Shown here: positions 50,202 through 60,818 of the stretch, piece after piece
Position numbering within the stretch: position 1 is the first letter of the stretch
How the letters are laid out: each line of letters opens with the position of its first letter
DNA from: DATAOG01 sp963753685
Lineage (GTDB): Bacteria; Pseudomonadota; Alphaproteobacteria; Geminicoccales; Geminicoccaceae
NCBI GenBank assembly: GCA_963753685.1
Contig: CAVWDE010000008.1
Coordinates: forward strand, 62,001 to 126,000
DNA length: 64,000 nucleotides
Direction: 5' to 3'
Translations under genes and position numbers: made by a program
The notes under the pieces: model-generated
Database searches by the model: none
Told to the model about the DNA's origin: nothing
The model's input: only the letters and a program-made list of their open reading frames with translations

Positions 50202-51697
50202 CCTGGCCCCCTGAACACGGATTTGTGCTTCGCCCCGGCGCCGCTCGCCCGGTCGGTCAGCTCGAAGGTCAAGTCCTCGGCCTTCTCGCCGAGCGCCGTG
50301 CGCGGGACGGTGACGTAGACCCGGTAGGTCGCGACCGTGTCCGGCTTGGCCGGGAGCACAGCGCCCTCTTCGCCGAGCACCGCAAGCGTCGCTCCTGGCA
50401 GGCCCCCGATCTCGAGCGCGTACTGCCGCTGGGCATGGCTCTTGTTCAGGATCTTGAGCGTGTAGCCGTTGCGGATGCTGCCGTCGGAGAGGGTGACGAA
50501 CAGCGGGTTGCGATCGTGCAGGACGTTGATGTCGACGCTCGAGCGAGCCGACAGCCCGATCAGCACGGCGATGCCGATCAGCAACAGGATGCCCGCATAG
50601 ATCAGGGTGCGCGGCCGCAGGATCCGGGTGGTCGGCGGCAGGCCCTGGATGCGCAGCTGCTGGTTGCGCTCGGTGTCGAGCGTGATCAGCTCGCGCGGCC
50701 GGCCGATCCGGTCCATGACGTCGTTGCAGGCATCCACGCACAGGCCGCAGCCGATGCACTCAAGCTGCAGGCCGTCGCGGATGTCGATGCCCATCGGGCA
50801 GACCGCAACGCAGTTGTTGCAGGCGATGCAGTCGCCGCGGCCCTCCCAGGTCTGGCCTTTCTTGTGCGGCGCACGCGGCTCGCCCCGCCAGCGCTCGTAG
50901 GTGACGACGTAGGAGTCCCGGTCCAGCAGCGCCGCCTGGAAGCGCGGCCAGGGGCACATGTAGGTGCAGACCTGCTCGCGTGCGAAGCCCGCCAAAAGGT
51001 AAGTGGTGCCTGTGAACAGGCCGAAGAAGAAATACTGCGCGAAGCTCGCCTCGCCGGTCAGGAGGGCGCGGGTCACGGTCGGCGCGTCGTTGAAGTACAT
51101 GATCCAGGCGCCACCGGTCAGCGCCGCGATCACGAGCCAGGCCGCGTGCTTCGCTCCCTTGCGCAGGGCCTTGGTGCGCGAGAGCGGCGCCTTGTCGAGC
51201 CGGATGCGGGCGCCGCGATCGCCTTCGATCCGGCGCTCGACCCACATGAAGAGGTCGGTCCAGACGGTCTGCGGGCAGGTGAAGCCGCACCACACGCGGC
51301 CGCCGATGCTGGTCGCGAGGAACAGGCCGAAGGCGCCGAGCATCAGGACGAACGTGAGATAATAGATCTCCTGCGGCCAGATCTCGATCCAGAAGAAGTA
51401 GGCTCGACGGCCCGGCATGTCGATCAGGACCGCCTGGTCCGGCACGCCCGGGCCGCGGTCCCAGCGCAGCCACGGCACGATGTAGTAGATGCCGAGCAGG
51501 AGGGTCAGGACCGCCCATTTGATCTGGCGGAAGCGGCCCCGGACCCCCTTGGCGTAGACCTTGATCCGGCTGGCGTAGAGCGGGTCTTTCTTCAGCTCCT
51601 TGAAGGAGACCGCAGGCTCGACGGCGACCTCGCCCGCGCTCGGCGCTGACTGGAGCTCGAGGTTCACCCGCGGAGCTCCAAGCTCACTGGCCGCCAC
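50198..51697 (-). CDS. ccoG: cbb3 oxidase accessory ferredoxin CcoG/FixG
   Basis: 499 residues with several helices and two [4Fe-4S] sites: CIACNNCVAVCP and CIGCGLCVDACND (about 265-310). Additional cysteines are in CGFTCPQTVW and CTYMCPWPRFQ. The C-terminal half is a beta domain. CcoG is needed for cupric reductase activity in cbb3 assembly. Its ATG lies 14 bases inside the ccoP end. Confidence 0.93.
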   Translation of the reverse strand: MAASELGAPRVNLELQSAPSAGEVAVEPAVSFKELKKDPLYASRIKVYAKGVRGRFRQIKWAVLTLLLGIYYIVPWLRWDRGPGVPDQAVLIDMPGRRAYFFWIEIWPQEIYYLTFVLMLGAFGLFLATSIGGRVWCGFTCPQTVWTDLFMWVERRIEGDRGARIRLDKAPLSRTKALRKGAKHAAWLVIAALTGGAWIMYFNDAPTVTRALLTGEASFAQYFFFGLFTGTTYLLAGFAREQVCTYMCPWPRFQAALLDRDSYVVTYERWRGEPRAPHKKGQTWEGRGDCIACNNCVAVCPMGIDIRDGLQLECIGCGLCVDACNDVMDRIGRPRELITLDTERNQQLRIQGLPPTTRILRPRTLIYAGILLLIGIAVLIGLSARSSVDINVLHDRNPLFVTLSDGSIRNGYTLKILNKSHAQRQYALEIGGLPGATLAVLGEEGAVLPAKPDTVATYRVYVTVPRTALGEKAEDLTFELTDRASGAGAKHKSVFRGPG

Positions 51698-52568
51698 CCA
51701 AGGAATGCACGTAGATCGCGAGGCTCTTGATCGTCACCGGGTCGAGGCGACCCTCCCAGGCCGGCATGACGCCCTGGCGCGGCTGGTAGATCTGGCGGAC
51801 GATGTCCGCCTTGGTGCTGCCATAGAGCCAGATGTCGTCGGTCAGGTTGGGCGCGCCCAGCTCCTGACTGCCTTTGCCGTCGTCGCCGTGGCAGGCGGCG
51901 CACTGCTCGGCGAAGATTACGCCGCCGCTCTTGACCGCGGCTGCCTGCTCCTGGGACTGGTCGTTGGCCTGGCCCGAGAGCGAGAGCACGTAGGTCGCAA
52001 CGTCGTCGATCTGGTTGCGATCGAGCATCTTTTCGGCGCCGAACGCCGGCATCTCGTTGAAGCGGGCGTTCGGGTTGCCGCTCCGGATGCCGAACTTGAT
52101 CGTGGTTTCGATCGCATCGAGGGTGCCGCCCCACAGCCAGGAGTTGTCGGCCAGGCTCGGATAGCTGCCCTGGCCGGCGCCGCCGAGGCCGTGACAGGGC
52201 GCGCAGTTGTCGTTGAACGCCGCCTGCCCGCCTGCGTAGGCGATCGCGCTCAGCTCCTGATCGGCGGCGATCTGGGCGAGCGAGGCGTCCGCCAGCCGCT
52301 TGGTGATGGCGCTGCGGGCGGCCGCCGCCTCGGCCATCCGCTCGTCGAGCGCCTTGCGCTGGCTGTAGCCGAGGATGCCGTGGAAATAGCCGTGCACCCA
52401 CGGCCAGCTCGGATAGAGCACCCACCAGACCACCGCGAACGCGATGCTCGCGTACATCACGTAAAGCCACCACTTGGGCAGCGGCGTGTTCAGCTCCTTG
52501 AGACCGTCCCACTCGTGGCCGGTGGTTTCCTGCCCGGTGATCGCGTCCTTCTCGACCTTGGTCGGCAT
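51684..52568 (-). CDS. ccoP: cbb3 cytochrome c oxidase subunit III, diheme cytochrome CcoP
   Basis: 294 residues. An N-terminal helix (PKWWLYVMYASIAFAVVWWV) anchors two cytochrome c domains with CAPCHG (about 122) and CAACHG (about 223). Axial Met candidates are in NEMPAFG and GVMPAWEG. It passes electrons from the bc1 complex or soluble cytochromes to CcoO and CcoN. Confidence 0.95.
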   Translation of the reverse strand: MPTKVEKDAITGQETTGHEWDGLKELNTPLPKWWLYVMYASIAFAVVWWVLYPSWPWVHGYFHGILGYSQRKALDERMAEAAAARSAITKRLADASLAQIAADQELSAIAYAGGQAAFNDNCAPCHGLGGAGQGSYPSLADNSWLWGGTLDAIETTIKFGIRSGNPNARFNEMPAFGAEKMLDRNQIDDVATYVLSLSGQANDQSQEQAAAVKSGGVIFAEQCAACHGDDGKGSQELGAPNLTDDIWLYGSTKADIVRQIYQPRQGVMPAWEGRLDPVTIKSLAIYVHSLGGGQ

Positions 52569-52572
52569 GACC

Positions 52573-52728
52573 TTAAGTCTCCGGATCGTCGCGCAATGGA
52601 ATCTCGCCCTGCTTCTCCAGGCTCTTTTTGCGGCTCGGCCAGAATGCCCAGACTGCGATCGCCGCGAACACCAGGACCAGCCACGCCATCCAGAACGGCT
52701 TGACCCAGGCGTAGATGGTCGCGGCCAT
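52573..52728 (-). CDS. ccoQ: cbb3 oxidase small subunit CcoQ/FixQ
   Basis: 51 residues, found by reading the gap between ccoO and ccoP. It begins MAATIYAWVKPFWMAWLVLV, a single helix, and continues WPSRKKSLEKQGEIPLRDDP with a polar tail. Position and the tail motif (basic segment then PL-RDD) identify CcoQ, which stabilises the oxidase. It ends 4 bases before the ccoP start. Confidence 0.88.
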   Translation of the reverse strand: MAATIYAWVKPFWMAWLVLVFAAIAVWAFWPSRKKSLEKQGEIPLRDDPET

Positions 52729-52742
52729 CGGCCTGCACCCGC

Positions 52743-53468
52743 CTACTGGAGCACGTCCTCGGTGCGCAGGTCGGTGAAGTCGACCATGCGCCCGAGGATC
52801 TGGAGGTAGGCGATCAGGGCGTCCATCTCGGTCAGCCGCGTCGGATCGCCGTCGAAGTCGCCGACCGCCGCCTTGGGATAGCGGGCGAGCAGGGCGTCGT
52901 GGTCGGCGTCGGGATCGGCCTGGGCGTGCAGGTCGGCCTTGGCCTGCGCGATCATCTCGTCGTTGTAGGGCACGCCCACGATCCGGTTGGTGCGCAAATG
53001 GTCGGCGATGTCGTCGAAGCCGAGCTCATGCTCGCGCAGGAAGGCATAGGGCGGCATGATCGACTCCGGCACGACCGCGCGCGGGTCGATCAGATGCGCG
53101 ACATGCCACTCGTTCGAGTACTTGCCGCCGATGCGCGCGAGATCAGGGCCGGTGCGCTTGGAGCCCCACTGGAACGGGTGGTCGTACATGCTCTCGGCCG
53201 CCAGGCTATAGTGACCGTAGCGCTCGACCTCGTCACGGAACGGCCGGATCATCTGGCTGTGGCAGTTGTAACAGCCCTCGCGGATGTAGATGTCGCGGCC
53301 GGCCAGCTCGAGCGGCGAGTAGGGCCGCATGCCCTGGACCTTCTCGACCGTGGTCTCGATCGTGAACAGAGGCACGATCTCGACCAGGCCGCCGATCGAG
53401 ACGGTGATCAGGATCAGCACCAAAAGGAGCGGCCCGCTCCTCTCGATCAGCGCATGACGCTCGAGCAT
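52743..53468 (-). CDS. ccoO: cbb3 cytochrome c oxidase subunit II, monoheme cytochrome CcoO
   Basis: 241 residues. One N-terminal helix (LLLVLILITVSIGGLVEIVP) and a heme-c domain with the motif REGCYNCHSQMIRPFRDEVE. The PPYAFLREHELGF segment supplies the likely Met ligand region (SIMPPY). It lies 12 bases after ccoN. Confidence 0.95.
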   Translation of the reverse strand: MLERHALIERSGPLLLVLILITVSIGGLVEIVPLFTIETTVEKVQGMRPYSPLELAGRDIYIREGCYNCHSQMIRPFRDEVERYGHYSLAAESMYDHPFQWGSKRTGPDLARIGGKYSNEWHVAHLIDPRAVVPESIMPPYAFLREHELGFDDIADHLRTNRIVGVPYNDEMIAQAKADLHAQADPDADHDALLARYPKAAVGDFDGDPTRLTEMDALIAYLQILGRMVDFTDLRTEDVLQ

Positions 53469-53480
53469 GGCGCGCGCTCC

Positions 53481-54947
53481 CTATTCCGCCGCGACCGGTG
53501 CCGCGGCCGGCGCCATCGGCTCTTCGGTGCGCAGCTCGCCGCGGATCGTCCGCCAGCAGTTGTAGACCATGACCAGAGCGCCGGTCAGGAACAGGATGCC
53601 GCCGAGCGCCCGGATCACGTAGAACGGATGCATCGCCTGCACGCTCTCGACGAACGAATATTGGAGAAAGCCGAGGTCGTCGTAGGAGCGCCACATCAGC
53701 CCCTGCATGATGCCCGAGACCCACATCGCGGTGATGTAGAGGACGATGCCTAGCGTCGCGATCCAGAAGTGGACCTCGACCAGGCGCTGCGAGTACAGCC
53801 GCTCGCGCCGCCAGAGGTGCTGGACCAGGAAGTAGACCGCGCCGAACGAGATGAAGGCGACCCAGCCGAGCGCGCCGGAATGGACGTGGCCGATCGTCCA
53901 GTCGGTGTAGTGCGAGAGCGCGTTGACCTGGCGGATCGACATCAGCGGCCCCTCGAAGGTGCTCATGCCGTAGAACGCGACCGAGACCACCAGGAAGCGC
54001 AGCACCGGGTCGGTGCGCAGTTTGTCCCAGGCGCCCGAGAGCGTCATGATGCCGTTGATCATGCCGCCCCAGGACGGCATCCAGAGCATCACCGAGAAGG
54101 TCATGCCGAGGAACTGCGCCCACTCCGGCAGCGCCGTGTAGTGCAGGTGGTGCGGCCCGGCCCAGATGTAGAGGAAGATCAGCGACCAAAAGTGCACGAT
54201 CGACAGGCGGTACGAATACACCGGCCGGTTCGCCTGCTTCGGGATGAAGTAGTACATGATGCCGAGGAAGCCGGCGGTGAGGAAAAAGCCGACGGCGTTG
54301 TGGCCGTACCACCACTGGGTCAGCGCGTCCTGGACGCCGGCAAAGGCAGAGTAGCTCTTGGTGCCGAAGAACGACACCGGGACCGAGAGATTGTTGAAGA
54401 TGTGCAGCAGCGCAATGGTGACGATGAACGCCAGATAGAACCAGTTGGCGACATAGATGTGCGGCTCGCGCCGGCGCACCAGCGTGCCCATGAAGATCAC
54501 CAGGTAGAGCACCCAGATGACCGTCAGCCAGAGGTCGGTGTACCACTCGGGCTCGGCATATTCGCGGGCTTCGGTGATGCCGAGCACGTAGCCGCTCGCC
54601 GCCAGCACCAGGAACAGCTGGTAGCCCCAGAACAGGAAGCTCGCCAGTGCCCGGCCACCGAACAGGGTCGCCCGGCAGGTCCGCTGGACCACGTAGAGCG
54701 AGGTGCCGAGCAGCGCGTTGCCGCCGAAGGCGAAGATCGCAGCCGAGGTGTGGACCGGCCGCAGGCGGCCGAAGGTGGTCCATTCCAGGCCGAGGTTGAA
54801 CACCGGAAAGGCGAGCTGGAGGGCGATGAACGTGCCCATGCTGAAGGCGACGATGCCCCAGAACAGGGTCGCGATCGTGAACGACCGCACCACGTCCTCG
54901 TCGTAGTCGACGGCGCCGACCGCCGCCCCGCGCGCTACCGCAGCCAT
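53481..54947 (-). CDS. ccoN: cbb3 cytochrome c oxidase subunit I CcoN
   Basis: 488 residues from the ATG at 54947, with GGGGAG upstream. It is the catalytic subunit with about 12 helices. Heme/copper region motifs are LRPVHTSAAIFAFGGNALLG, WWYGHNAVGFFLTAGFLGIM (CuB His and the cross-linked Tyr area), and HYTDWTIGHVHSGALGWVAF. It reduces oxygen with high affinity and pumps protons. It heads the 17-gene unit; an FNR-type box lies 81 bases upstream of its start codon. Confidence 0.96.
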   Translation of the reverse strand: MAAVARGAAVGAVDYDEDVVRSFTIATLFWGIVAFSMGTFIALQLAFPVFNLGLEWTTFGRLRPVHTSAAIFAFGGNALLGTSLYVVQRTCRATLFGGRALASFLFWGYQLFLVLAASGYVLGITEAREYAEPEWYTDLWLTVIWVLYLVIFMGTLVRRREPHIYVANWFYLAFIVTIALLHIFNNLSVPVSFFGTKSYSAFAGVQDALTQWWYGHNAVGFFLTAGFLGIMYYFIPKQANRPVYSYRLSIVHFWSLIFLYIWAGPHHLHYTALPEWAQFLGMTFSVMLWMPSWGGMINGIMTLSGAWDKLRTDPVLRFLVVSVAFYGMSTFEGPLMSIRQVNALSHYTDWTIGHVHSGALGWVAFISFGAVYFLVQHLWRRERLYSQRLVEVHFWIATLGIVLYITAMWVSGIMQGLMWRSYDDLGFLQYSFVESVQAMHPFYVIRALGGILFLTGALVMVYNCWRTIRGELRTEEPMAPAAAPVAAE

Positions 54948-55021
54948 CTTGCTCCCCGCCCGTGGATCCACCCCGCACCCTGGCGCGCCGGCAGGAGTAG
55001 GCGGCGCACCAGGCCCGCTCC

Positions 55022-55035
55022 TTGATCTGCATCAA
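55022..55035. promoter_or_regulatory. FNR/FixK-type box upstream of ccoN
   Basis: TTGATCTGCATCAA is an exact TTGAT-N4-ATCAA palindrome, the consensus bound by FNR, FnrN, FixK or Anr regulators in low oxygen. Its centre is 81 bases before the ccoN start and about 108 bases before the DUF2189 start on the other strand, so it may serve both. Confidence 0.75.
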
Positions 55036-55136
55036 TTGCCCAAGGCCCTGGACCGGCCTAGGATACCTCAACTAGATCACAAGTCAGCTGGTCTGCTCAA
55101 GCAACCATGAGCCGCAGGAGAGCTCGGGAGCGCAAC

Positions 55137-55913
55137 ATGGCCAAAGCGGTTCCGGTCGGTGCGTCCGCGCCGCGTATCCGAACCATCGAACTGGAGCGCC
55201 CGTGGGCCTGGCTCGCGGCTGGCTGGCGCGACCTGCTGGGGGCGCCGGCGATCAGCCTTGCCTATGGCGTCCTGTTCGCGGTCATCGGCTGGGCGGTGAC
55301 CGTCGGCCTGTGGTGGCTGCACATGATCTATCTGATCCTGCCGCTGACCGCGGGCTTTCTGATCATGGGCCCGATCCTCGCGGTCGGCCTGTACGAGGTC
55401 AGCCGCCGGCGCCAGCGGGGCGAGGCCCCGACGCTCGCCGCCGCGCTCGCGGCCTACCGGGTCAATTCGTCCCAGATCGCGCTGATCGGCGTGACCCTGC
55501 TGCTCCTGTTCTTCGCCTGGACCCAGCTCGCCACGATGATCTTCTTCATGTTCTTTGGCCTGCGGCCGCCCTCGCTCGCCGATTTCGTCGGCCAGGTGTT
55601 CTTCTCGGCTTCGAGCCTGCCGTTCCTGATCGTCGGCACGGCGATCGGCGCCATGCTCGCGGCGCTTGCCTTCAGCATCAGCGCGATTTCGATTCCGCTG
55701 CTGCTCGACCGGCCCTACGAGCATGTGGTGACGGCGATCGTGACCAGCTTCAGGGCAATCCTCGAGAACCCCGCGACCATGCTGTTCTGGGCGGTGCTGA
55801 TCGTGCTGTTCGTCGGCGCCGGCCTGGTGACCTTCTACCTCGGCCTGATCGTCACCCTGCCGCTGATCGGCTACGCCACCTGGCACGCCTATCGCGACCT
55901 GGTCGAGTTCTGA
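55137..55913 (+). CDS. DUF2189 domain membrane protein
   Basis: 258 residues with about six helices. The DUF2189 signature is RPWAWLAAGWRDL-type sequence near the start, PAISLAYGVLFAVIGWAVTV, and GPILAVGLYEVSRRRQRGEA. The start is the ATG with GGGAG six bases upstream. DUF2189 proteins are often found next to cbb3 or nitrogen-oxide respiration genes; function unknown. It is divergent from ccoN and shares the FNR box, which hints at oxygen control. Confidence 0.82.
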   Translation: MAKAVPVGASAPRIRTIELERPWAWLAAGWRDLLGAPAISLAYGVLFAVIGWAVTVGLWWLHMIYLILPLTAGFLIMGPILAVGLYEVSRRRQRGEAPTLAAALAAYRVNSSQIALIGVTLLLLFFAWTQLATMIFFMFFGLRPPSLADFVGQVFFSASSLPFLIVGTAIGAMLAALAFSISAISIPLLLDRPYEHVVTAIVTSFRAILENPATMLFWAVLIVLFVGAGLVTFYLGLIVTLPLIGYATWHAYRDLVEF

Positions 55914-55937
55914 GCCTTGCCTCGGGGAGTGCAGCCA

Positions 55938-56132
55938 ATGCCCCGCGACTTCGCGCCAAGCGATACGCTCGGACCCTGGATCCTGGGCGCCTTGATGGCG
56001 TTCCTCAGCCTGTTCGGGCTGGTCATGGCGAACGGCGCCACCGATCCTGCCTTCTACGGCGTCGGGCTCCTGTTTTTCCTGTTCGGCGTGTTGTTCATCT
56101 TCGGCCTGATCGCCAGATACGTCGGGCATTAG
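55938..56132 (+). CDS. Small two-helix membrane protein next to DUF2189
   Basis: 64 residues, two helices: WILGALMAFLSLFGLVMANG and VGLLFFLFGVLFIFGLIARY. It follows the DUF2189 gene by 24 bases with GGGGAG upstream. Not recognised. A role with the oxidase is possible by position only. Confidence 0.6.
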   Translation: MPRDFAPSDTLGPWILGALMAFLSLFGLVMANGATDPAFYGVGLLFFLFGVLFIFGLIARYVGH

Positions 56133-56295
56133 CGCGCCCGCGTGTCCGACCGGTGGCAGCCGTGTGCGATCCGGACCACAGCATCTGGTAGGATTTCGAC
56201 CTCAAGGCAACGAAATAGGCCGCTCGGGGGTTTCAACCAGCGCGGGACGCTGATATAGCAGTGTCCATGCGGACGCGTGCGACAGGCTGAGCCCC

Positions 56296-59200
56296 TTGCA
56301 GATCACCAGGCTGCGCCTCGCCGGCTTCAAGTCCTTCGTGCATCCGAGCGAGCTCGCGATCGAGCCGGGGCTGACCGGCGTCGTCGGGCCGAACGGTTGC
56401 GGCAAGTCGAACCTGATCGACGCCTTCCGCTGGGTGATGGGCGAGACCTCGGCGCGCGGCCTGCGGGGCGCCGAGATGGACGACGTCATCTTTGCCGGCA
56501 CCGCGGCCCGGCCGGCGTTCGATCTGGCCGAGGTCGGCCTGCGCATCCAGGCGCCTGAGGTCGCCCTGCCGGGGCTCGGCGAGGTCGACGAGCTCGACCT
56601 CTCGCGCCGGATCGGGCGCGGAGTCGGCTCGGTGTTCCGGGTCAACGGCAAGGAGTTCCGGGCCCGCGACGTCCAGCTGCTGTTCGCCGATGCGGCGTCA
56701 GGGGCACGTAGCGCCGCGATCGTCAGCCAGGGTTCGATCGGCACCCTGATCGAGGCCAAGCCCGTCGACCGGCGGCGCCTGATCGAGGAGGCTGCAGGCG
56801 TCGGCGGCCTGCAGGCACGGCGCCACGAGGCCGAGCTCAAGCTGCAGGCGGCCGAGGCCAATCTGCTGCGGGTCCAGGATCTGCTGCTGGCCCTCGAGGA
56901 GCAGCACCGGGGCCTCGTCAAGCAGGCCCGCCAGGCCGAGCGCTACCGCAAGCTCAGCGCCGCCCACCGGGAGATCGAGGCGACGCTGCTCGTGGCCCGT
57001 TTCCAGCTTGCCCGGGCGGAGCTCGCGGCGGCCGGGACGGCGCTCCGGGATGGCCGCGCGAGCGCCGAGAGCGAGGCCAAGCGGCTGTTCGAGGCACGTG
57101 CGGAGCGCGATCGGGCGGGCCAGGCCGTGGCCGGGCTGCGCGCCGCCGAGGCCGAGCTCGCGACCGCGCAGGCGCGCCTGACCGAGCGCCTCGGCGTGGT
57201 CGATGACCAGACCGCCCGGCTCGACGGCACGCGCACCCGTCTTGCCGAGCGCGACCGCCAGATCGTCCAGGACGTGGCGCACGGTCAGGCGGCGCTCGAG
57301 GACGCCCGCAGCACCAGCCGGCGGCTGGAGACGGAACACCTGGCGCTGGTGGAGGCGATCGCGCAGCACGCCCGCGACCTCGATCAGGCGGCCGCCGCCG
57401 AAGCTGACGCCGAGGCGGGCGCACGGGCGGCGGATGCCGGGCTGCGCCAAGCCCTCGCCCTGGTCGCCGAGGCCGAGGCCCGCCTGCAGCAATTGACCGA
57501 CCGGCGCGCCGAGGCGCACCGCGCTCACGATGCGCTCGAGGCCACGGGGCGGGCGCTGGCCGCCCGGCGCAAGGCGCTCGCCCCGGTCACAGCGCCGGGC
57601 GATCAGCCGGTGAACGTCGAAGCGCTCGAAGCCGCGCTCGGGACGGCGGCCGGTGCCGCGGCGGCGGCCGCCGCGGATCTCGAGGCGGCCGATCGGCGCC
57701 GGGACGCTGCGCGCTTGGGGTTGCAGGCCGCGACCGAGCGCGCGCGCGAGCTGCAGGAGCGCCGGCGCACGCAGCAGGAACGGGAGCAGAGGCTCCAGGA
57801 CCGGCGCGTGCATCTCCACGAGCGTCAGGCCGAGCTCGACCGGCGGCGTCAGCGGCTGGCCGAACGCCTGGCCGACGCCGCCGCGCACGCCGAGGCCAAC
57901 GCGGCCAGGCAGGCCGCTCTGGACCTCGCGGACCTCGAGCGGCAGCTCGAGGCCGCGGAACAGCGGCTCGGCGCCGCGGAAGTGGAGCTCGAGGCCGCAC
58001 AAGCGGGCGCAGCTGCGACACTTGTGGCGCAGGAGCGCGCCGAAAGTGCGCTGCAGGCGCGCGCAAGTGCGCTCGACCGGCTGCAGGCCGAGGCTTCGGC
58101 GCTCGCCGAGCTCGCGGGCCCGGACCAGCCGGGCGTGATCGAGGCGGTGCGGGTCGAGGAGGGCTACGCCGAGGCGCTGGCCGCAGCCCTGGGCGACGAT
58201 CTGACCGCGAGCCTCGAGCCCACCGCCGCCAGCCATTGGCGCTCGGACCTCGGCGAAGGCGGCAGCGGCCCCGCCCTGCCCGCCGGCTGTCGGCCGCTCG
58301 CCGAGGTCGTCAAGGCGCCGCCGGCGCTGGCCCGCCGCCTCGCCCAGATCGGCGTGGTCGAGCCGGCCGCCGCGCCGACCTTGCAGCCGACGCTCGCCCA
58401 GGGCCAGCGTCTGGTCAGCCGCGACGGCGGCCTCTGGCGCTGGGACGGCCTGGTCCGCCGGCCGGAAGCGAAGGACGGCGCCGCGGCCCGGCTGCGCCAG
58501 GCGGCGCGCCGGCGTCAGCTCGCGACGCTGCTGCCCGACCAGCAGGCCCTGCTCGACGGCGCCGGGCGGGCGGTCAGGGCGGCCACGGCCGAAGCCCGCG
58601 CCGGCGCCGAGCGCAGGCAACGCGCCGTGGAGGCACAAACAAGCGCGCGCGCGGCCTTCGAGAAACGGCGCGAGGCGGTGCTCCAGACACGCGTCGAGGC
58701 GACCGCGCTCACGGCTGAACTGACCGCGCTCGCCAAGGAGCGGACCACGCTCGAGGCCGAGCTCGCCGAGCTCGAAGACACCCGCCGGAGCGTCGCGGAC
58801 CAGGCCCGGGATCTTCCCGCGGCGCCGGCCGATGAGCCAAGCACGGACACATTCGACGCTGAGCTGAGCGCGGCGCGCGCGGCCGAGACCGAGGCCGCCG
58901 ATCAGGACCGGCAGGCCGAACATGCCCAGGCGGAGGCGCGGACGGCGCTCGCTGACGCGAGGGCCGCGGTCGCCGAGGCCCAGCAGGCGCTGGAGCAGCA
59001 CCGCACCGCCGGGCGTGAGCAGGCGCTGGAAGGCGCCCGGATCGAGGCCGAGGGCCTGCGTCTCGAGGGCGAACGGGGCGCGGGCCAGGCCGCCCTGAGC
59101 GCGCTCGAGATCGCCCTCGAGGACGCGGCGGCCCAGCTCGACGCCGCCCGGGCGCAGCTGGCCGCGGCCGAGGCAACCGGTGCCGCAACGCGCCAGGCCG

Positions 59201-60362
59201 AGGCCGAGGCGGGTATGCGGCATGCCCGGCTGCGCGACCGGCTGGCAGCCGCAGAGGCGCGTTCGACCACGCTCGGGCAGGAGCTGACGCTCTGGTCCGA
59301 GCGTGCCCATGCCGCCGAAGCACGGCTCGAGGAGCTGGCCGCGCGCCGGCTCGAGCTCGCGGCCGAGCTCGCCCGCCTTGAGGAGCTGCCGGCAGCACTC
59401 CGCCGGCAGCGGACCGAGCTCGCCGGCCAGCTGGCGGAGACCGAGGCGCGCCGGAGCGCGCTTGGCGCCGAGATCGCCGAGAGCGAAGCCGCGCTGGCCG
59501 AGGCGCAGGCGGTGCTCGATCGGATCGACGCGGTCAGGCTCGAGGCGCGCGAGGCGGCCGCCAGGCTCGAGGCCAGGCTCGAGCGCGCCGAGGCCGAAAT
59601 CGGCGGCCGCCGAAGCCGCCGTGCGCGCCCGCCTCGGCGATCTGCCCGAAGCGGGCCTCGAGATGCCGCCGGCCGCCGGCCAGCTGGCCGAGCTGGAGGC
59701 CGAGCTTGCGCGTCTCGGTGCAGCCCGCGAGCGCCTCGGGCCGGTCAACCTGCGCGCCATCGACGAGGCCCGCGAGTTGGCGCTCCGGATCGAGACCCTG
59801 CAGACCGAGCAGGCTGAGCTCTTCGGCGCGATCGAGCGCCTCAGGCGGGCGATCTCGACCCTCAACCGCGAGGGCCGCGAGCGCCTGCGCGCCGCCTTCG
59901 TCAAGGTCGAAAGCCACTTCGAGGCGCTGTTTGTGCGCCTGTTCGGCGGCGGCCGCGCGCGCCTCGACGCTGACCGACCAGGACGACCCGCTGGCGGCCG
60001 GGTTGGAGCTGGCCGCGAGCCCGCCCGGCAAGAAGCTGCAGGCGATCTCGCTCCTGTCCGGCGGCGAGAAGGCCTTGACCGCGCTCGCCCTGATCTTCGC
60101 CGTCTTCCTGACCAAGCCGGCTCCCTTGTGTGTGCTCGACGAGGTCGACGCACCGCTCGACGATGCCAACGTCGACCGGCTGATGACGCTCCTCGAGGAG
60201 CTGGCCGAAGGCACGCGCACCCGCTTTCTCGTGATCACCCATCACCCGCTGACCATGGCCCGCATGCACCGCCTGTACGGCGTGACCATGGCCGAGCGGG
60301 GCATCTCGCAACTGGTCTCGGTCGACCTGACCAGCGCCATCGAGCTGCGCGCGACCGCCTGA
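56296..60362 (+). CDS. smc: Chromosome segregation protein SMC (frame broken by two apparent extra bases)
   Basis: A full SMC ATPase if two bases are removed (about 1355 residues). Walker A is GVVGPNGCGKSNLIDAFRWV (about 32-51). Long Ala/Glu/Arg-rich coiled coils flank a hinge (about 600-700). The frame breaks at 59601-59604 (extra G after GAAATC) and about 59966 (extra G in CTCGACG); correction gives RARLTLTDQDDPLAAGLEL. The C-terminal signature is LQAISLLSGGEKALTALALI and Walker B LCVLDEVDAPLDDANV. The start is a TTG giving MQITRLRLAGFKSFV, the exact SMC N-terminus. Most likely sequence errors. Confidence 0.9.
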
Positions 60363-60506
60363 TCGGGACCATTGCGCGGGCGCGTTCGCGCTCACGATTT
60401 ATTAGAGGGTAAGGATTACGGGAGCGGAACGACCGGGCGCCCGGATCCATTATCGATCGTAGGCGTGGTCAATCGCCGAATTTCGGTATCCGCCAAGGAG
60501 TGGAGC

Positions 60507-60818
60507 ATGCTCAAGGACCCGAACGTCAAGTCTGCCTCAGGCAAACCGACCGAAGTCAAGTCCAACGAGGCCAAATCCGCCGGGACCAAGACCGGCAGGT
60601 CGACGGTGGTGGCCAAGACGGCCCCGACCAGGACGTCCGCGCGGAACGCGACGCGTCAGCTCGCCGGCGGACGGCCGATGGACGACCTGGAGCGGCGCAT
60701 CCAGCAGCGCGCCTACGAGCTCTGGGAGAACGAGGGCCGGCCGCACGGGCGCGAGCAGGACCACTGGCAGCAGGCCGAGCGCGAGATCACGGGGCGCAAC
60801 GCCAGCAACGCGGCGTAA
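60507..60818 (+). CDS. DUF2934 domain protein
   Basis: 103 residues. A Lys/Thr/Ala-rich N-terminal part precedes a DUF2934 module at about 56-95: DDLERRIQQRAYELWENEGR followed by PHGREQDHWQQAEREI. Such modules are common in alphaproteobacteria with unknown function. AAGGAG precedes the ATG. Confidence 0.8.
   Translation: MLKDPNVKSASGKPTEVKSNEAKSAGTKTGRSTVVAKTAPTRTSARNATRQLAGGRPMDDLERRIQQRAYELWENEGRPHGREQDHWQQAEREITGRNASNAA

Noticed and set aside
56698..60153. 1151-residue open frame antisense to smc
   Set aside because: Composition is Leu/Gly/Arg repeats produced by the complementary strand of the SMC coiled-coil codons; no motif.
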